DNA of 64,000 nt from Maylandia zebra. Taxonomy: Eukaryota > Chordata > Actinopteri > Cichliformes > Cichlidae. Shown piece after piece: positions 27,330 through 39,248 of the stretch. The notes beneath the pieces were generated by a model. The model made no database searches. It was not told the origin of the DNA and worked only from the letters and a program-made list of their open reading frames with translations. Numbering within the stretch: position 1 is the first letter of the stretch; each line of letters starts with the position of its first letter. The translations under genes and the position numbers were made by a program. The stretch lies in NCBI RefSeq assembly GCF_041146795.1, contig NC_135175.1, forward strand, positions 21,964,575 to 22,028,574, given 5' to 3'.

Positions 27330-30300
27330 GTAAAAAGTAGTTATGATTTCCTGACTTTGACTTGAAGCTTTATCAAAGTTAACACTCTTCTCCACAAATT
27401 TGTTTAGTGTTATGGAGGATCTCACCATTTCCCGGTAAAGCTTTGAGGATGTTTTATGAAATATTTGCGCATGTTTGATGCCTTGCAGCATCTTTGACTG
27501 TTGGTTGATGTGCTTTGTGTTTTGCATGCTTTAAAAAAGAAAAAGAAGAGTGGCATTACAGAGCACGTTTATCTAGGCCAGCTACAATACATTGTTGTGG
27601 CGTGTGATGAATCTTGTGAAAGTCACCACAGGAGAATGGTCGCAGGCTGATATGTGATTGGTTGAAATGCAGAGAGCGATTTTCATCTCACTGTGCACTT
27701 TAGTTTGAAACTTTAGTTTCTTGGAGCGTTGTCTGATGCACGATTGTGTATTTTGAAGCATTTATTCTGGTAAGGCGGTGATCTCTATTTTTAAATGCCA
27801 ATACAATTGATGTTTTCTCCTGTTGATGTGTGTTAGGTGGAGGTAAATTGGACAATTTCTAGTTTCTGTTTCTGTATGAGCAGCACCTAATTCTTTTATC
27901 TTGTCTTGAATTGATACAGCACAGGTGTTTTCTCCTCTATCTGCACCATAGTAACACAGTTTGTTTGTGATTTCTCTTTTCATAAATTACCTAGTTTGTT
28001 ATGCCTTGTCTTTAGTGTCAGAAGCTTTTTTTTAAACATTGAACTCCAAACTGTTTGAACCACATGCCATCATTATCCTAATTAAAGCGTAATGGCATAG
28101 CTGTTGTCAGTTTACGCTAATCCATTAGGTGTACACTAGTCATCGTCTGCTATTTATCTGCATAACATCAAATTGCAGGGGGAAAAAGGGTACTTTTTAA
28201 GCAGTTTTGTTTATTGGTGATGTGGCAGTGTCTGCGTGCTGTTGAGTAGGAGGATCTCTGCGAGGAAACCCTTTGTCCGAAAGGTGTTTTTCCTCCCGAA
28301 AGTTTAGAAAAAAATGGGGCTATTCTCCGTCCTTCTAACCAGAAGTGTGTCATAAGTGTATACATTACAAATGTTTGCAAAACCCTTATCTGTTGGACAC
28401 GTGAAATGTGTCTTCCTGTTAGTGTGTGCGTGAGTGCTGTGGTTAGATGAGCCTGTCAGCTCAAATGCTCTCGTAATGAAAAATCATGTAAGGGCAGGAA
28501 GCAGCCTCTCTAGTTTTTAATGTGCGGCTCATTTCTTTTCTGTTTTTGCTCACTTAAATAAGCAGGGATTTCCCTTTTTTCTCTTGTTGTTTTTCTGTTT
28601 ATGGCATGTAAATTTTTATTTATTTATTTATTTGTACTGCTGCAGTTTAGGTCTCCTCAGTCTTCATGTCCTAGGCTTTTATAGGTTTATTTGCCTGTCT
28701 GTTCTCTGTTGTCTGTAGTGTGTGCGTATGTGTTTGGTTGTCGTGCACCACAGCGACGAGCTTCCCCGTAACATCCCACCTGTCGGTGCATCCGTTGATC
28801 AAATGGTTCACATGAACAGCTGCAGCAATGGCAACTCCAGCTATTTCTCACTTACACATACAACTCAGTAAAACATGAGCAAATGTGGTCTAACCATAAA
28901 CCAAACTTTATGAAACACAAATATAGCAATAGAAAGGTTGTAAATGTATAACTAGTAGATGTATAAGTAGATTTAAAGCATTTTAGCTGTGAACTTTAGG
29001 GCTGACTCTTCAATAATATGTGGGAGGGAAAACCTTGGGTTTTTTTTCCTTTTCCCTTCTTCTTTTCTTAGCCAGGTCCGTTGCTGGGTGTGGAGCAGTG
29101 TCATCGTTCGAAAGAATGTGTGATGGTATGATCCGTGTGTGTGTGTGTGTTTTAGTACTCATGTTTCCTGTGTTTGTTGTAAAGTTATGAGTGTTTCTCC
29201 CAACAACTGCAGTCATGTGACACTGAGTGTTCACTGACTCACTCAGCTGCTGCCATGTCCTCACAGATCCTTATATAATTTTTTTTAAGGACACTACCCT
29301 CCTGCTTCTATATGTTGAGGAAATTACTCCTTCACTTTCTTTATACCTTGTCTTTCCCTTTTCTTTCTCTGCGCGTATAAGTGTCAACCCCCCCCCCTTC
29401 TTCTTCTCCTCTCCATGAGGCCTCTGTGCTCTGCCTTCCATAGCTGGGCTGAAGGCCTCTATATCCCACACTCTCATTGGCTAAGCCTGACCACATGGTC
29501 ACAAGTAGGCTGCCCTGCTCTGAAATCCTCCCAGCTCTCTGGGTGTTCACATGGAATAACTCTACAGCTGCAGTGGGAAGAGAGCGGGGGCCGGGAAGGA
29601 GACAGAGAGAGGGAGAGACGGCAAGCCCAAAATGGACATGGCTAACCTATTCAAACATTTCTTTCGTGAGTTTTCTACATTTCTAGTCTTCTTAAGCTGC
29701 TTTTAAAGCAAGTATGACTCATTTGTTGTTTTACAAGTTGTCCGGAAATGTTTTGTCTGAAGTTTGAGTGGCTTCTTTTTTTTTTTCCTCCTCTCACTCT
29801 CGCGCTCTCTTTCTCTCTCTAGCTGTGCAGCGGCAATTGTCAAATCTTCTTTCTTTTTCATCTTCCCTTCGTGATTTCTCACACTGGTTAGTTTTATCTT
29901 AGTTAACCAAGTAAATGTGTCATAATTGGAGCTGGCGGAAACTGATTTCTGTGCTAACATGTTGTGCTGGTAAAGAGAGGGTGAAAGGGTGTCTTAACAG
30001 CTTTTGTGTGTGTGTGTGTGAGTGTGAGCAGCTGCAAAGACTGGGTGGATATGCTTTTGAAAAGCCTTCTGCTGAGCCGAAGCCTGTAATTGCCTCAGCA
30101 ATCGTTCTCTGCCTCTTTCTGTTGAACACACATGCATACACACAGTAATCCCACTCCAGTTCTTTCTACTATTAGTCCCAGTGAGCTAGGTGTATTACTT
30201 TATCATGCTTGAAGACCCCTACCCTGTTTAGGAATATCTTAATATATAGCCAGTGTGTGTTTTCTCTTATGCTAACCTAAGGGTGCCCCCACTCATTCTA

Positions 30301-33300
30301 GGAGGGTCTCTTCCCCCACCGTCCACCCCACCTCCTGTCATGGGCTACAGTTGAAGGGACGCAGGGTGCTTATGTAGAACACTGTAGTCATTGTAGTCAA
30401 GAGGAGGAAGGGGTCTTTGCTGATTGATGGGACCCGGGTTCCCATCTCCCGCACCTCACTCGGTTATCAGAGGAATGTCGCTACATGGACAGCTCTGTGG
30501 GATGAGGATATTTTACAGCCACGCTGACACTCGTTTTCAAAAGGCTTCGGCACACACGCTTGCTGTAATCTCACCTTGTAACTGCTGAGTGATATCGCCT
30601 GTCTCTGTCTATCTTTGTGTGTGTGTGTGTGTCCGTGTCCACTGACTAGTCTGCTTGCTGTCTGAAGGATCCAGAGTATGGTGATGAAACCAACACAGAG
30701 ATGAGCTAACAAATGTTTTGCTTGTGTAAACTGAGAGCTGTTAGTCTTTCTCTCTGTCTCTCTCCCCTCCCTCCGTTTTCCTGTTTCTCAGCCTCCCCAG
30801 CGAGCGGAAACTCTAATTTGAGGCACATTTCTCTCTGAGCATTTGGAGAAGTGAAGCCAGAGAGGAAGCAAGAAGTTAGAAGGAAGTTGAATCATATGGG
30901 GGGGGGGGGATCTATCTGTCGCACGCTCCCTCATTTCAAAGTCCGGCTTTTCTCCAAAACCACTGATCGCTCTTCCCTGACCAAAAAGGCAAAAGACGTA
31001 ATCATAATTAGAAGTTTGGCAGGGGAGTTGTCAAGTTTACTCAGGCCTTCAGATGTTGTTCTCCTGTGAAAAGACATTTACTCGTCTTTGTTTTCCTGTA
31101 TATTCTTCCATTAAGAATTGCTTAAGAGGAAGTGAGCAAGGGTCTGGACCTGTTGAACCATTGCCGACATTAACAACGCCCTCCCCCGCCTTGTCAATTG
31201 AATTATATTGTCTACTATAGATGATTGCTTTTATTATAGAATAATGTACCGATTATTTTCCCAGTGAATAACCACAATTTGGTCTGTAGAGTACAGTCAA
31301 AAGATCACTTAAAGTGTTTGTTTATGATAATCCAAAACTCAGAAATCCAAAAGGAACAAGTAAACCAGACTGTATATCTATTGTGAGTTACTTATTTGGT
31401 TTAGTTAAAATGCAAGGGGGAGGGGGGGGCTGGCACATAGAAAAAGTTTTGTTTTAGACTTTGTTGTTATTCAGCATCATTTTGACAAACTGGTGGCTGA
31501 AGGAATATAAATATTAGATCTCAGTAGAGCGTCTCTTTGCCCCCCTGCTTGCTGCCCACAATTGAATATCTATTGTTTGTTTGTGCAGCATGCCAGTATC
31601 ATGACACTCGTTGCTTTATTGGCGTGTCCAAATAGCAATCATGTAAAAGACAGTGGTTATGGAAATCTTTTTCTTTTTTCTTTTTAATTGAACTGACGTG
31701 TTTGTATTTGGGGGGGAGCACACATGATTTACAGCATCAGCAAAATGCAATTTAAATTTAGGTCACCTGAGTAAAGGTGAAGAGAAAGTGAAAACGAGTT
31801 TTAAAGTTACTGTGCAGTTTTCTGTTTTGTTTTGGGGTTTTTTGTGATTACATATGTTAACCAAATAATTTTCCTGTAGCGCCTGACTGTAGCGGTGTGC
31901 TGTCCAGATGCGTAAAGAACAGAGGAGTATTTCTCTCCGAGCGCTGCTCCGTCACAGAGATCGATGGCTGCCTGCTTGCTTTTGATGTCTCGAACAGCTG
32001 AAGTTGAAAGAAGTTTGCACGTTTCCTGCGTTTCAACCGCGTTGGCAGCTTTATTGAAGCTGTAGTCTTAAAAGGTAGCCCCGGTCGTCTCCACTGAAGA
32101 ACAGCCAACTCACTCTTGTGTGTCTTTCCTTTAGCTTGTTTGATTTTTGAACTACACATGGCTGTCATTATATTTGGCACATAAACCATACGACTGAGTG
32201 TGGCTTTTTTGCGGTACATATATTGTCTGAGTTTGCATTGCTGTGAATCTATAGAGCACTTTCTGAGGCTCTGTGTTGTCACCACATGACATAAGTGTAG
32301 TTTGCGTGATAATTTAGGGAACATGAGAAGAAGTGCAGTTGAGAATATGACTGTGATTAGAGCAGGAGGACTCAAAATGCCAAAGCAGGAGTGTGTTCAG
32401 GCACTGTCAGACAGCCTGACGCGGGGTGTTGTCGTCCGCAGAGGAAGAGTCGTGAAATGGAGGGAAGCCAGGAGGTCGAAAGGGTCCTAGCAGACAATGG
32501 GACAGCCAGCCAGTGTAGGGAGGCCACAGTTGAAAAACAAAACTAGTTCCTGTCTACCACTGGTAGCTGAGCAAACTCCCCAGCACTTTCTTCTCCTCCT
32601 GCTGAGTGTACCTCATCTATAAACCCCCAAAAAAGCAACTGTTTCAGAGGTGGTTACCAACTAAGTCATGGTCTTAATCATTGTTATTTACTGCCATCTG
32701 TTGCAATATGAGTTCCTTCCTCTGTGTCCTCCTCTAAGGAAATACACAGGAAAAAGCATGTGACGTCAAATGAGAGAAAAATTTCCAAAGCAAAGTTCTT
32801 TTTCATTTCTCTTGTTATCCTTTTTCTGGTAGCAATAGAGTAACGGGGGGGTTTGTGGGTTTTTGGGGAAGCTGAAAATCCCACACTGCATGTACACATG
32901 CACCGTGAGGGCAGAATTTTAGGTTAAGTTCAGGTGTCAGCAATGAGCGGAAACTACTCTGTAGGTGGTGAGATGGTGTTTATTTTTAGCTTTCTACATT
33001 TAAATCTGCTTTTTTCAGAGTACATGTATCTGTAGCCAAAAACACCGTTTTCTTTTTGTAGGCCAGCTTGGACGTTGTCCCACGAGAAATAAAACCAGTA
33101 GGTGTTTCAATAGGTTTGTTGGATTATTGCATAAAATATGGAGAATTCGTTTGTTTTCTTTGGCAAAATGGCATTTGTGTAAATGCTGTCACTAGAAAGA
33201 AAATCCAAATTTGAGGTCATAAACTCCACTGCAGCTGAATGACGGCACAATCGGTGAGGTCTTGTGTTCGATTGTGATTGTGTTAAATGGCTTTGAGACT

Positions 33301-36300
33301 TTCTGTAACCTCAATTAGTGACTTGTGAGTTCTAAAATATTTCCTATAGTAAAACGTTTGTCTGAAGCTTGCGGTAAACACAAGCCGTATTTCAGCAGTC
33401 ATTGATTTTTCACAGGGAACCAGAGGTGAAAGCACTGACTTGTTTTGGGGTTTTAAGATTCATCGCTGCTTTACTCTGTCTCATGTCTGCAGTTGAAGGA
33501 TTCTGCTTCTCGTCGTGTGGGGCATTTTGTGGCAAAGGTTTCATTACTAGTTGTTGCAGTGGGCTGTTGGTCAGATGAAAGATTTCCAGCTTCAGCCCTC
33601 ATATAATCCAGCAGTGCTTAACCTCAGACTGTCCTGTTACTGCCCTAACGTACGTCACTTATGTAATGTGTTACCATTACTTCATAAAAAAGACACTAAG
33701 CCCAGCTACCTCTTATCTGTGCCATGATAATCTGGAATTTCTGCAGGTTTCAAAATGCCTCTACATACTTTGTTTGTTTGTTTGCTGTTACCACCTGTAC
33801 GTGCTTGTTACTGTGCCTTTACTACTCTGCACATACCTTGTTGAGTTCGACATAATAAAAGGTCCAGAGATTGTGCTCAGAGCCCTATTCTGCACAGCCA
33901 CGTACATTTTTGTAATCGACCTACAGCAGCATTACAGATGGGCCCTTAGAGAAGCAGGTGCCTTCAATTTTCTTTTCTTTTGTCTTCTGGTATTGTCTAC
34001 CTGTAGCCATACAGGCAAATCTGAACATCCTACTACTACAGATTGAGCATCTAGTCAAATTTAGTGGCTCCGTTTTTTTTTTTTTTTTTTTTTTTTTTAT
34101 GCAAAGTGTTCATGTGAGCGGAGCAGGAAGTGCCAAATAAAAACTGTGACAGGGACACTGATAAGGACTGTTGGCTGGCCAAAGAGATAAAAACTCAAAA
34201 ATAAGTTGTCTCCGGTGTCAGTCGGAGGTAAAAGACGCATTATTTATACAGAGTTCACCTTTAACCTTTGTATGGAGCTAACTAGGCCATTTCCAACTGT
34301 GCAAAGGCACACCCCGGAGCCTGCACCTGCATAATCACTCTTTGTTTGTTTGTTTGTTTCCAAGAATTGCAGATGCTTTGGCTGTTGGAAATCTAGATTT
34401 TGGTCTGTGATGTTTATGCATATTTAAAAACTTAGACTAGTGGATTTATGCTGTGGAAACATTTGTTTTTTGTAAGAAAAAACAATTTTTTTGTTGTTGT
34501 TTGACATTTTGCCTTCAAGTCCTAAAGACTGCACAGATGCATAACTAGCATCTGCGCAGCACTTAACCTCCACCTACAGACATCAGCTCTTAACACCCTG
34601 TCTGGAGTCTGTAGTTATGTACAGTGGTGTGACTAATAACAGGGTCTACCTGGAAGCAATTTGACGTTGGACTCTGAGCACTACCGTGAAATTTGTCTGC
34701 TCTCCTTGAGTCAGAGACACCTTTCAGTAGCAATTTATGTGTGGTAAAGGATATTCAGTATGGCGTTGTGACACATTAGTCACGTTCCCCACTCCGTCCT
34801 GGAGACTACACCCTGCCTTAGTATATAATTTCACCCAGCTGTCTTTTGATTGTGCAAGCAATAGCTTTGCAGACGTAATCAGGAATAGGGTCTCTCGTCT
34901 GCTTGCTCTATCTGATATCAGTGTCTGGTTAGTTTTAGCTTCAGTCTGGTTTACCGTCACATCATCGGTAAGAGCATAGATGTGTCATGATTACAGTAAC
35001 GTCACGTGGGCTTTGTTTAAGTAGCAAAATGGCTGTCAGGTGGAAATTCTTGCTGATTGAAACAATTGCTGGGAAAAAGGTTCACGGGCATGGTGACTGT
35101 TCTACCGTTAGCCTCCGTTTGTTGCCCTTTTGCCAGTGGTCAACTATGGAAATGTGTGTGGGCTAGGTTGGCATCAAATACAGAAAGGAATAGCTAGTTT
35201 GCTGATAGCCCACAGTTGATAACACGTTGATGAATGTGCTCCTTATCATCGCACACCGGTCAGGTTGAGGGGGTGTTTGGAGAGTGATGGTGCTGGGTAG
35301 AGACTGGGAAGAGCACTCTAGAACAAGGAAGTCAAAAGCCTTTGATTGTATAGGTGAAATACAGCCCAGTTTAATCTCAGCTGGGCAGACTAGTAATATA
35401 CATTGCAAAATGACCCATTAAAATATATATGACAGGTTGCTTTTATATACATGTAAACAAGTACCAGTACATTCTGAAGACGGTGACTTTCAGTTACACA
35501 AGATCACAAGTGGCCTACAGAGATTACTTTGGAAAAATAAGTACAATTTCTAACATGTTTTTAGTGCAAATGTATTCAAAGTGGATCCAGTGCAGTTGCA
35601 GTGTAGAAAGATCTTTAACTTTCTGTTCTATTGTTTATCTGTCCTCACATGACATACAGCATTGCATTCAATTTTTTTTTATTTTTACCTTCCTCATGAA
35701 TTCTTTGCAGTGCTCACAGTTTGCAGAATTGTTACCTGCCCTGTGCGTCATATTTCTGATGCTCCTGCTGAGTTTTTATTTATTTATTTTGTTTTTTGTA
35801 AGCTGCAGGTGATTAGTTCAATGTGATTAGCAGCAATGAAATGGTATTAGTTGTTGTTTTGTTTTTTAACCACTGTTGGGTAGCAGCAGTTTACTTTCTT
35901 TCTAGTTTCCACAGATTATAGGTCCATGCCAAAACAAGTTTCCATCCCACTCACTTTCTTCCCCCCAGCACACCAGCATTGCTTTTTTTCCCCTTGTTTC
36001 CTCAGCACCTAGGCCTAATCCCCAAGAATGTATTTGGATTTGGACTGTGGAGCGGGGGGTTAGGGAAATGTTATGTTGAAAAGGAATGATGTTTAGCCCT
36101 GCTTACCCACCCACTCACCCACCCAGCCCATAATGCTTATTATTGCTCCCTGGTATTTGTCTGGGATTTTTTCTTCCTGCCTTAAATTTTCATGTTTATA
36201 ATGGGAAGTGTGTGCAGTTTTGGTTTTTTGTGTTTGTTTTTTTTTAAATTCCAGACTTGTTCCTCACCATTATGGGGAAAATAAAATTCCAAAGAACTGG

Positions 36301-37530
36301 CCTTTTTTTGTTTTAATTGAAATGATGACTTTTAAATTTGAATGTAGACAAATAAGCATGTCTCGGCTGCTTTTCAGATTCTGATCGAATTCACTGGGTT
36401 CAATTTTAATATGAATGATGATAATGATTCCCCTGCAAACGCCAACATCTTTACTATATTCGTCATATTTTATTTTTTTTTTTAGGAATTGGGAAAGTGA
36501 AGAGCAGAAAGGGGGGTATGAGAGATCCAGCCCCTAATGCTGACCCAGATATGAATGCAGATAACGGAGAGAGGCTGTATGACCTCAACCTTCCCGCCCT
36601 GGTCAAGTTCAGCTACACAGCAGAGCGTGAGGATGAGCTGTCTCTGGTGAAGGGAACACGTGTGGTGGTGATGGAGAAGTGCAGCGACGGCTGGTGGCGC
36701 GGTAGCTACAGCGGACGGTCAGGTTGGTTTCCGTCCAACTATGTGACGGAGGACGTGGATGGGACGGCGGGGGGAGGGGGTATGGGCGGACTCGACCCTG
36801 CCGGATCGCTGACAGAGAAACTGGCTGCGGTGGTGAACATCACAGCGAACGGAAACCGAGTGCTGCACACAGTTCAGGCGCTCTACCCGTTCAGCTCAGG
36901 CAACGACGAGGAACTGAACTTTGAGAAGGGCGAGATAATGGAGGTGGTGGAGAAGCCCGAGAATGACCCGGAGTGGTGGAAGTGCCGCAAAGCGGATGGA
37001 CAGCTGGGCTTGGTGCCCAAGAACTACGTCACTGTGCTGGACTCCACCTCCCATAAACCGCAAGCGGGGCTCGCTGGGCCGCCCACACCCGAGTGCGACT
37101 ACATCTTGCCATCAGGCAGCGGGCGCTTTGCGGGGAAGGAGTGGTACTACGGAAAGGTGACGCGCCATCAGGCAGAGGTGGCGCTCAATCAAAGAGGCAC
37201 AGAGGGAGACTTCCTCATCCGAGACAGCGAGTCATCGGTCAGTAGCCTCCACCTTCTCCTTGGTTTATCTTGTTATGTGTCGGTGCTTTGAAACACTGTT
37301 AGTAACCCCGGTTCTCTTTTCATTTTTAGCCAAACGACTTTTCCATCTCCCTGAAGGCGCAGAGCAAGAACAAGCATTTCAAAGTGCAGCTGAAGGACAA
37401 CCTTTACTGCATCGGACAGCGCAAGTTCAACTCTATGGAAGAGCTTGTTGAACACTACAAAAAGGCTCCCATCTTCACCAGTGAGCAGGGAGACAAACTG
37501 TACCTGATTAAAGCCCTGGCTGCTTCCTGA
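27104..37530 (+). CDS. nck1: NCK adaptor protein 1, SH3-1-containing form
   Basis: Cytosolic SH2/SH3 adaptor that docks on phosphotyrosine receptors and recruits actin regulators such as WASP- and PAK-family proteins. Coding exons are 27104-27329, 36486-37237 and 37330-37530; their joined frame is 392 residues (human 377). Domains: SH3-1 about residues 4-60 (ALYDY-like AKFDYMA, then SWWRV and FVPSNYVE), SH3-2 about 113-166 ([13 protein letters not shown]), SH3-3 about 200-261 (ALYPFSS, EWWKCR, LVPKNYV) and SH2 about 295-392, with the phosphate-binding arginine in FLIRDSESS near residue 321. The junction after 27329 gives KDTLGIGKVK as in human. The linker between SH3-2 and SH3-3 has an extra glycine-rich run (GGGGMGG), which explains part of the extra length. 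Follows slc35g2, as in human. Confidence 0.95.
29476..29480 (+). promoter_or_regulatory. nck1: Possible CCAAT box of the second nck1 promoter
   Basis: ATTGG, the reverse CCAAT, lies 152 bases before the alternative ATG at 29632, within a GC-richer patch (29400-29640). A single short motif, so weak alone. Confidence 0.3.
29632..29665 (+). CDS. nck1: nck1 alternative first coding exon
   Basis: ATG at 29632 encodes [11 protein letters not shown] plus one base, followed by the donor C|GTGAGT. Joined to 36486 it gives HFFRIGKVKS in frame. Human NCK1 has a short isoform starting with the same residues, [12 protein letters not shown], which lacks SH3-1. The resulting product here would be 328 residues (34+752+201 coding bases), with SH3-2, SH3-3 and SH2 only. 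An upstream purine-rich leader (29580-29631) would be its 5' UTR. The match to the human isoform is from memory but covers all 12 residues, and the splice phase fits. Confidence 0.85.
36486..37237 (+). CDS. nck1: nck1 large coding exon (SH3-2, SH3-3, SH2 start)
   Basis: Opens after TTTTTTTAG at 36485 and ends TCATCG|GTCAGT. It carries SH3-2, the glycine-rich linker, SH3-3 and the SH2 start to RDSESS. GC-rich at third codon positions, unlike the surrounding introns. Confidence 0.95.
37330..37530 (+). CDS. nck1: nck1 last coding exon (SH2 end)
   Basis: Opens after CATTTTTAG and reads [19 protein letters not shown] on to YLIKALAAS, stop TGA at 37528. Only a 92-base intron separates it from the previous exon. 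Confidence 0.95.
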   Translation, partial: PNDFSISLKAQSKNKHFKVQLKDNLYCIGQRKFNSMEELVEHYKKAPIFTSEQGDKLYLIKALAAS

Positions 37531-37553
37531 TCCATCTGTCTCACACAGTGATG

Positions 37554-37555
<2 letters not shown>

Positions 37556-37587
<32 letters not shown>
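37556..37587 (+). repeat. (CA)n microsatellite in nck1 3' UTR
   Basis: About 15 CA units starting 26 bases after the stop codon. Likely polymorphic in length. Confidence 0.85.
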
Positions 37588-37588
<1 letters not shown>

Positions 37589-38146
37589 CTACACATTATT
37601 TTCATCAACATATAATACAGATACTTACACGAGAACACACACTAACATTTCAGCTCCAAGCCTGAAGACTTAACACATCATCAGGACTTAAATGATATGT
37701 GATTTGTCACAGATTTGTGAGCATTCCAAGAGGAGGTGTGGGGTAAAAAAGCATGGGAGAGACATTGAGGAGGGAGACGGCAAGAAGGTGGACTCCTGAG
37801 AGTAACTACAGACCTCTTGGTTGCCTATTTTAAATTATCCAGATGTGCTAGGTCATAGGCAATGCCATGGTTATTTCCACCTTGATATCTATTGCATTTA
37901 GTTTTCTTTTCCTTTTTTGTTGTTGTTGATGTTGTTGATAATATATAATCTTTTTAACGGTTTCTTTTAAAAATGTGATTTTTTTTTTTTTAACTTTACA
38001 CATTATACAACCAACACCTGACTGAGGCATTTTCTTTCAGATGTTAGCAAACTCGAGAGCCGAGCCTATAGCTTATTTCTTTTTGTCTGTCTTAAGGCGC
38101 TGTTTGTGGCTGTGGACAAACTAATACACAACTTCTGCTAATCCCG

Positions 38147-38152
38147 AATAAA
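38147..38152 (+). terminator. nck1: nck1 polyadenylation signal (proximal)
   Basis: AATAAA 617 bases after the stop codon. A more distal AATAAA at 41417-41422 could end a 3.9-kb 3' UTR; which is used cannot be told from sequence. Confidence 0.4.
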
Positions 38153-39117
38153 AATGAAGTGACCAAAATATATTTATTGATACAATTCTGTAATGATCAA
38201 TGTTGTAGAGATTGGAATATCACACTGTGCATTTTCTTTTTTTTTTTTTTAAGGATTTCAAGGTTTCCTCTTATTGTAAAAGGTCAAACTCTCTATATAG
38301 TGGTCTTCCTTTGTACAACAGTATTGCTTGTCTCACATATTGCTGTATCTGTATCACGTGAATGTTACAAAACCGAGGCAGCGTAGATAGGGGTTTTAAA
38401 TCCTCTAACTTTGCATGGACGCACACAAACCGAATAGTGTCCTAACACCTTCCGCCTAGCTCCGACAGGAGAGGGAGAGACAGTCCACAGGGGTGACGGG
38501 GAGTTTATCTTTGCATATAAAGGTCATGTGAAGACTCAAAGTATTTTTCCCTCCTGGGTCTCTCCTCCACCCCCAGCCCAGTGTGTGGGTGACAGCAGAT
38601 GTGTCTTCAGTGTTGCCAAAGGGGATGGAGATGGACGGCAGTGAGGTGAGCCAGGGTGAACTGCGCGGCTTCCAAAAATATATACAGTGCTGGTTTGCCG
38701 GAGCTCTGAGGAAAAATGGAGGGCTGGGAGGGATGATGTCACTGCTCCCTGAATTGGTGATCACTGGAGGGAATGGAGGAGTTGAGGGTTACCCAGGGGT
38801 CGCGTTTGTGTGGTTGCAAAGCGTACACGTCGAGCTTAAGCCAGCACTGGGGTTGTCGGAGAACAATTCCTTATGCTGAAGAAATGATAAAGAAAGTGCT
38901 TGTTTTCTTTTGATTAATGTATCCTAAGAGCTGCTTTAAATGTACGTGCAGTCAAACTTTGGGACATTAAGCTGGTTTTACCAAATGTATGTTCAATGTC
39001 CGTATGTCTGAATGCTTTCAGCAGCACACATGGTTTATATTTACAGTGAAGGACTTCTAGTGAATGGCTGTTTTTGAGTGAAAGTGGACCAAGTAGTTGT
39101 TGAATGTTGTGCGGCAG
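38153..39117. other. Between nck1 proximal poly(A) and orphan exon
   Basis: No gene recognised. It may be extended nck1 3' UTR, or on the minus strand the 3' UTR of the orphan exon at 39118-39248; a minus-strand AATAAA lies at 38173-38178. The 102-codon minus frame (38456-38764) is not convincing. Confidence 0.35.
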
Positions 39118-39248
39118 CTAGTGCCGCTGCGTGCTGCCTGCAATCAAAGCTGCAGCAGTGTTGGCGGGGGGCCGCTTCAGCAGTGTGCTCCGGGAGACGC
39201 CGATCACGATGATGATGATCACGATGCCTGCGATGATGAGTTCTCCAG
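39118..39248 (-). CDS. Orphan exon: membrane segment and short tail
   Basis: I do not recognise this protein. On the minus strand an acceptor-like CCACAG before 39248 is followed by an open frame to TAG at 39118-39120. It encodes about 43 residues: GELIIAGIVIIIIVIGVSR, a strongly hydrophobic helix-like run, then a basic start STLLKRPP and the end AGSTQRH. Third codon positions are almost all G or C (ATC, GTG, CTG) in AT-rich surroundings, and CpG is enriched, which suggests real coding. If real it is the last exon of a single-pass membrane protein antisense to the long nck1 3' UTR. No upstream exon was found between here and bdh1. It could instead be a chance or decayed exon. Confidence 0.35.

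Larger units (their letters stand above)
27330..36485 (+). other. nck1 intron with internal second promoter
   Basis: About 9.2 kb between the SH3-1 exon and the large exon. Apart from the alternative first exon near 29632 it holds (GT)n microsatellites (29136-29151, 30004-30020, 30616-30632) and T-runs (34071-34099). The 172-codon minus frame at 31857-32375 is treated as chance. Confidence 0.5.

Noticed and set aside
31857-32375. 172-codon open frame on the minus strand in an nck1 intron
   Set aside because: Mixed composition, no domain or signal recognised, no conserved motif and no splice context; length alone is possible by chance.
33666-34046. 126-codon + frame in nck1 intron
   Set aside because: Cys/Leu/Phe-rich translation typical of T-rich intron, no acceptor/donor pair that fits nck1 phase.
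38456-38764. 102-codon minus frame
   Set aside because: Proline/serine-rich chance frame without homology; more likely untranslated sequence.
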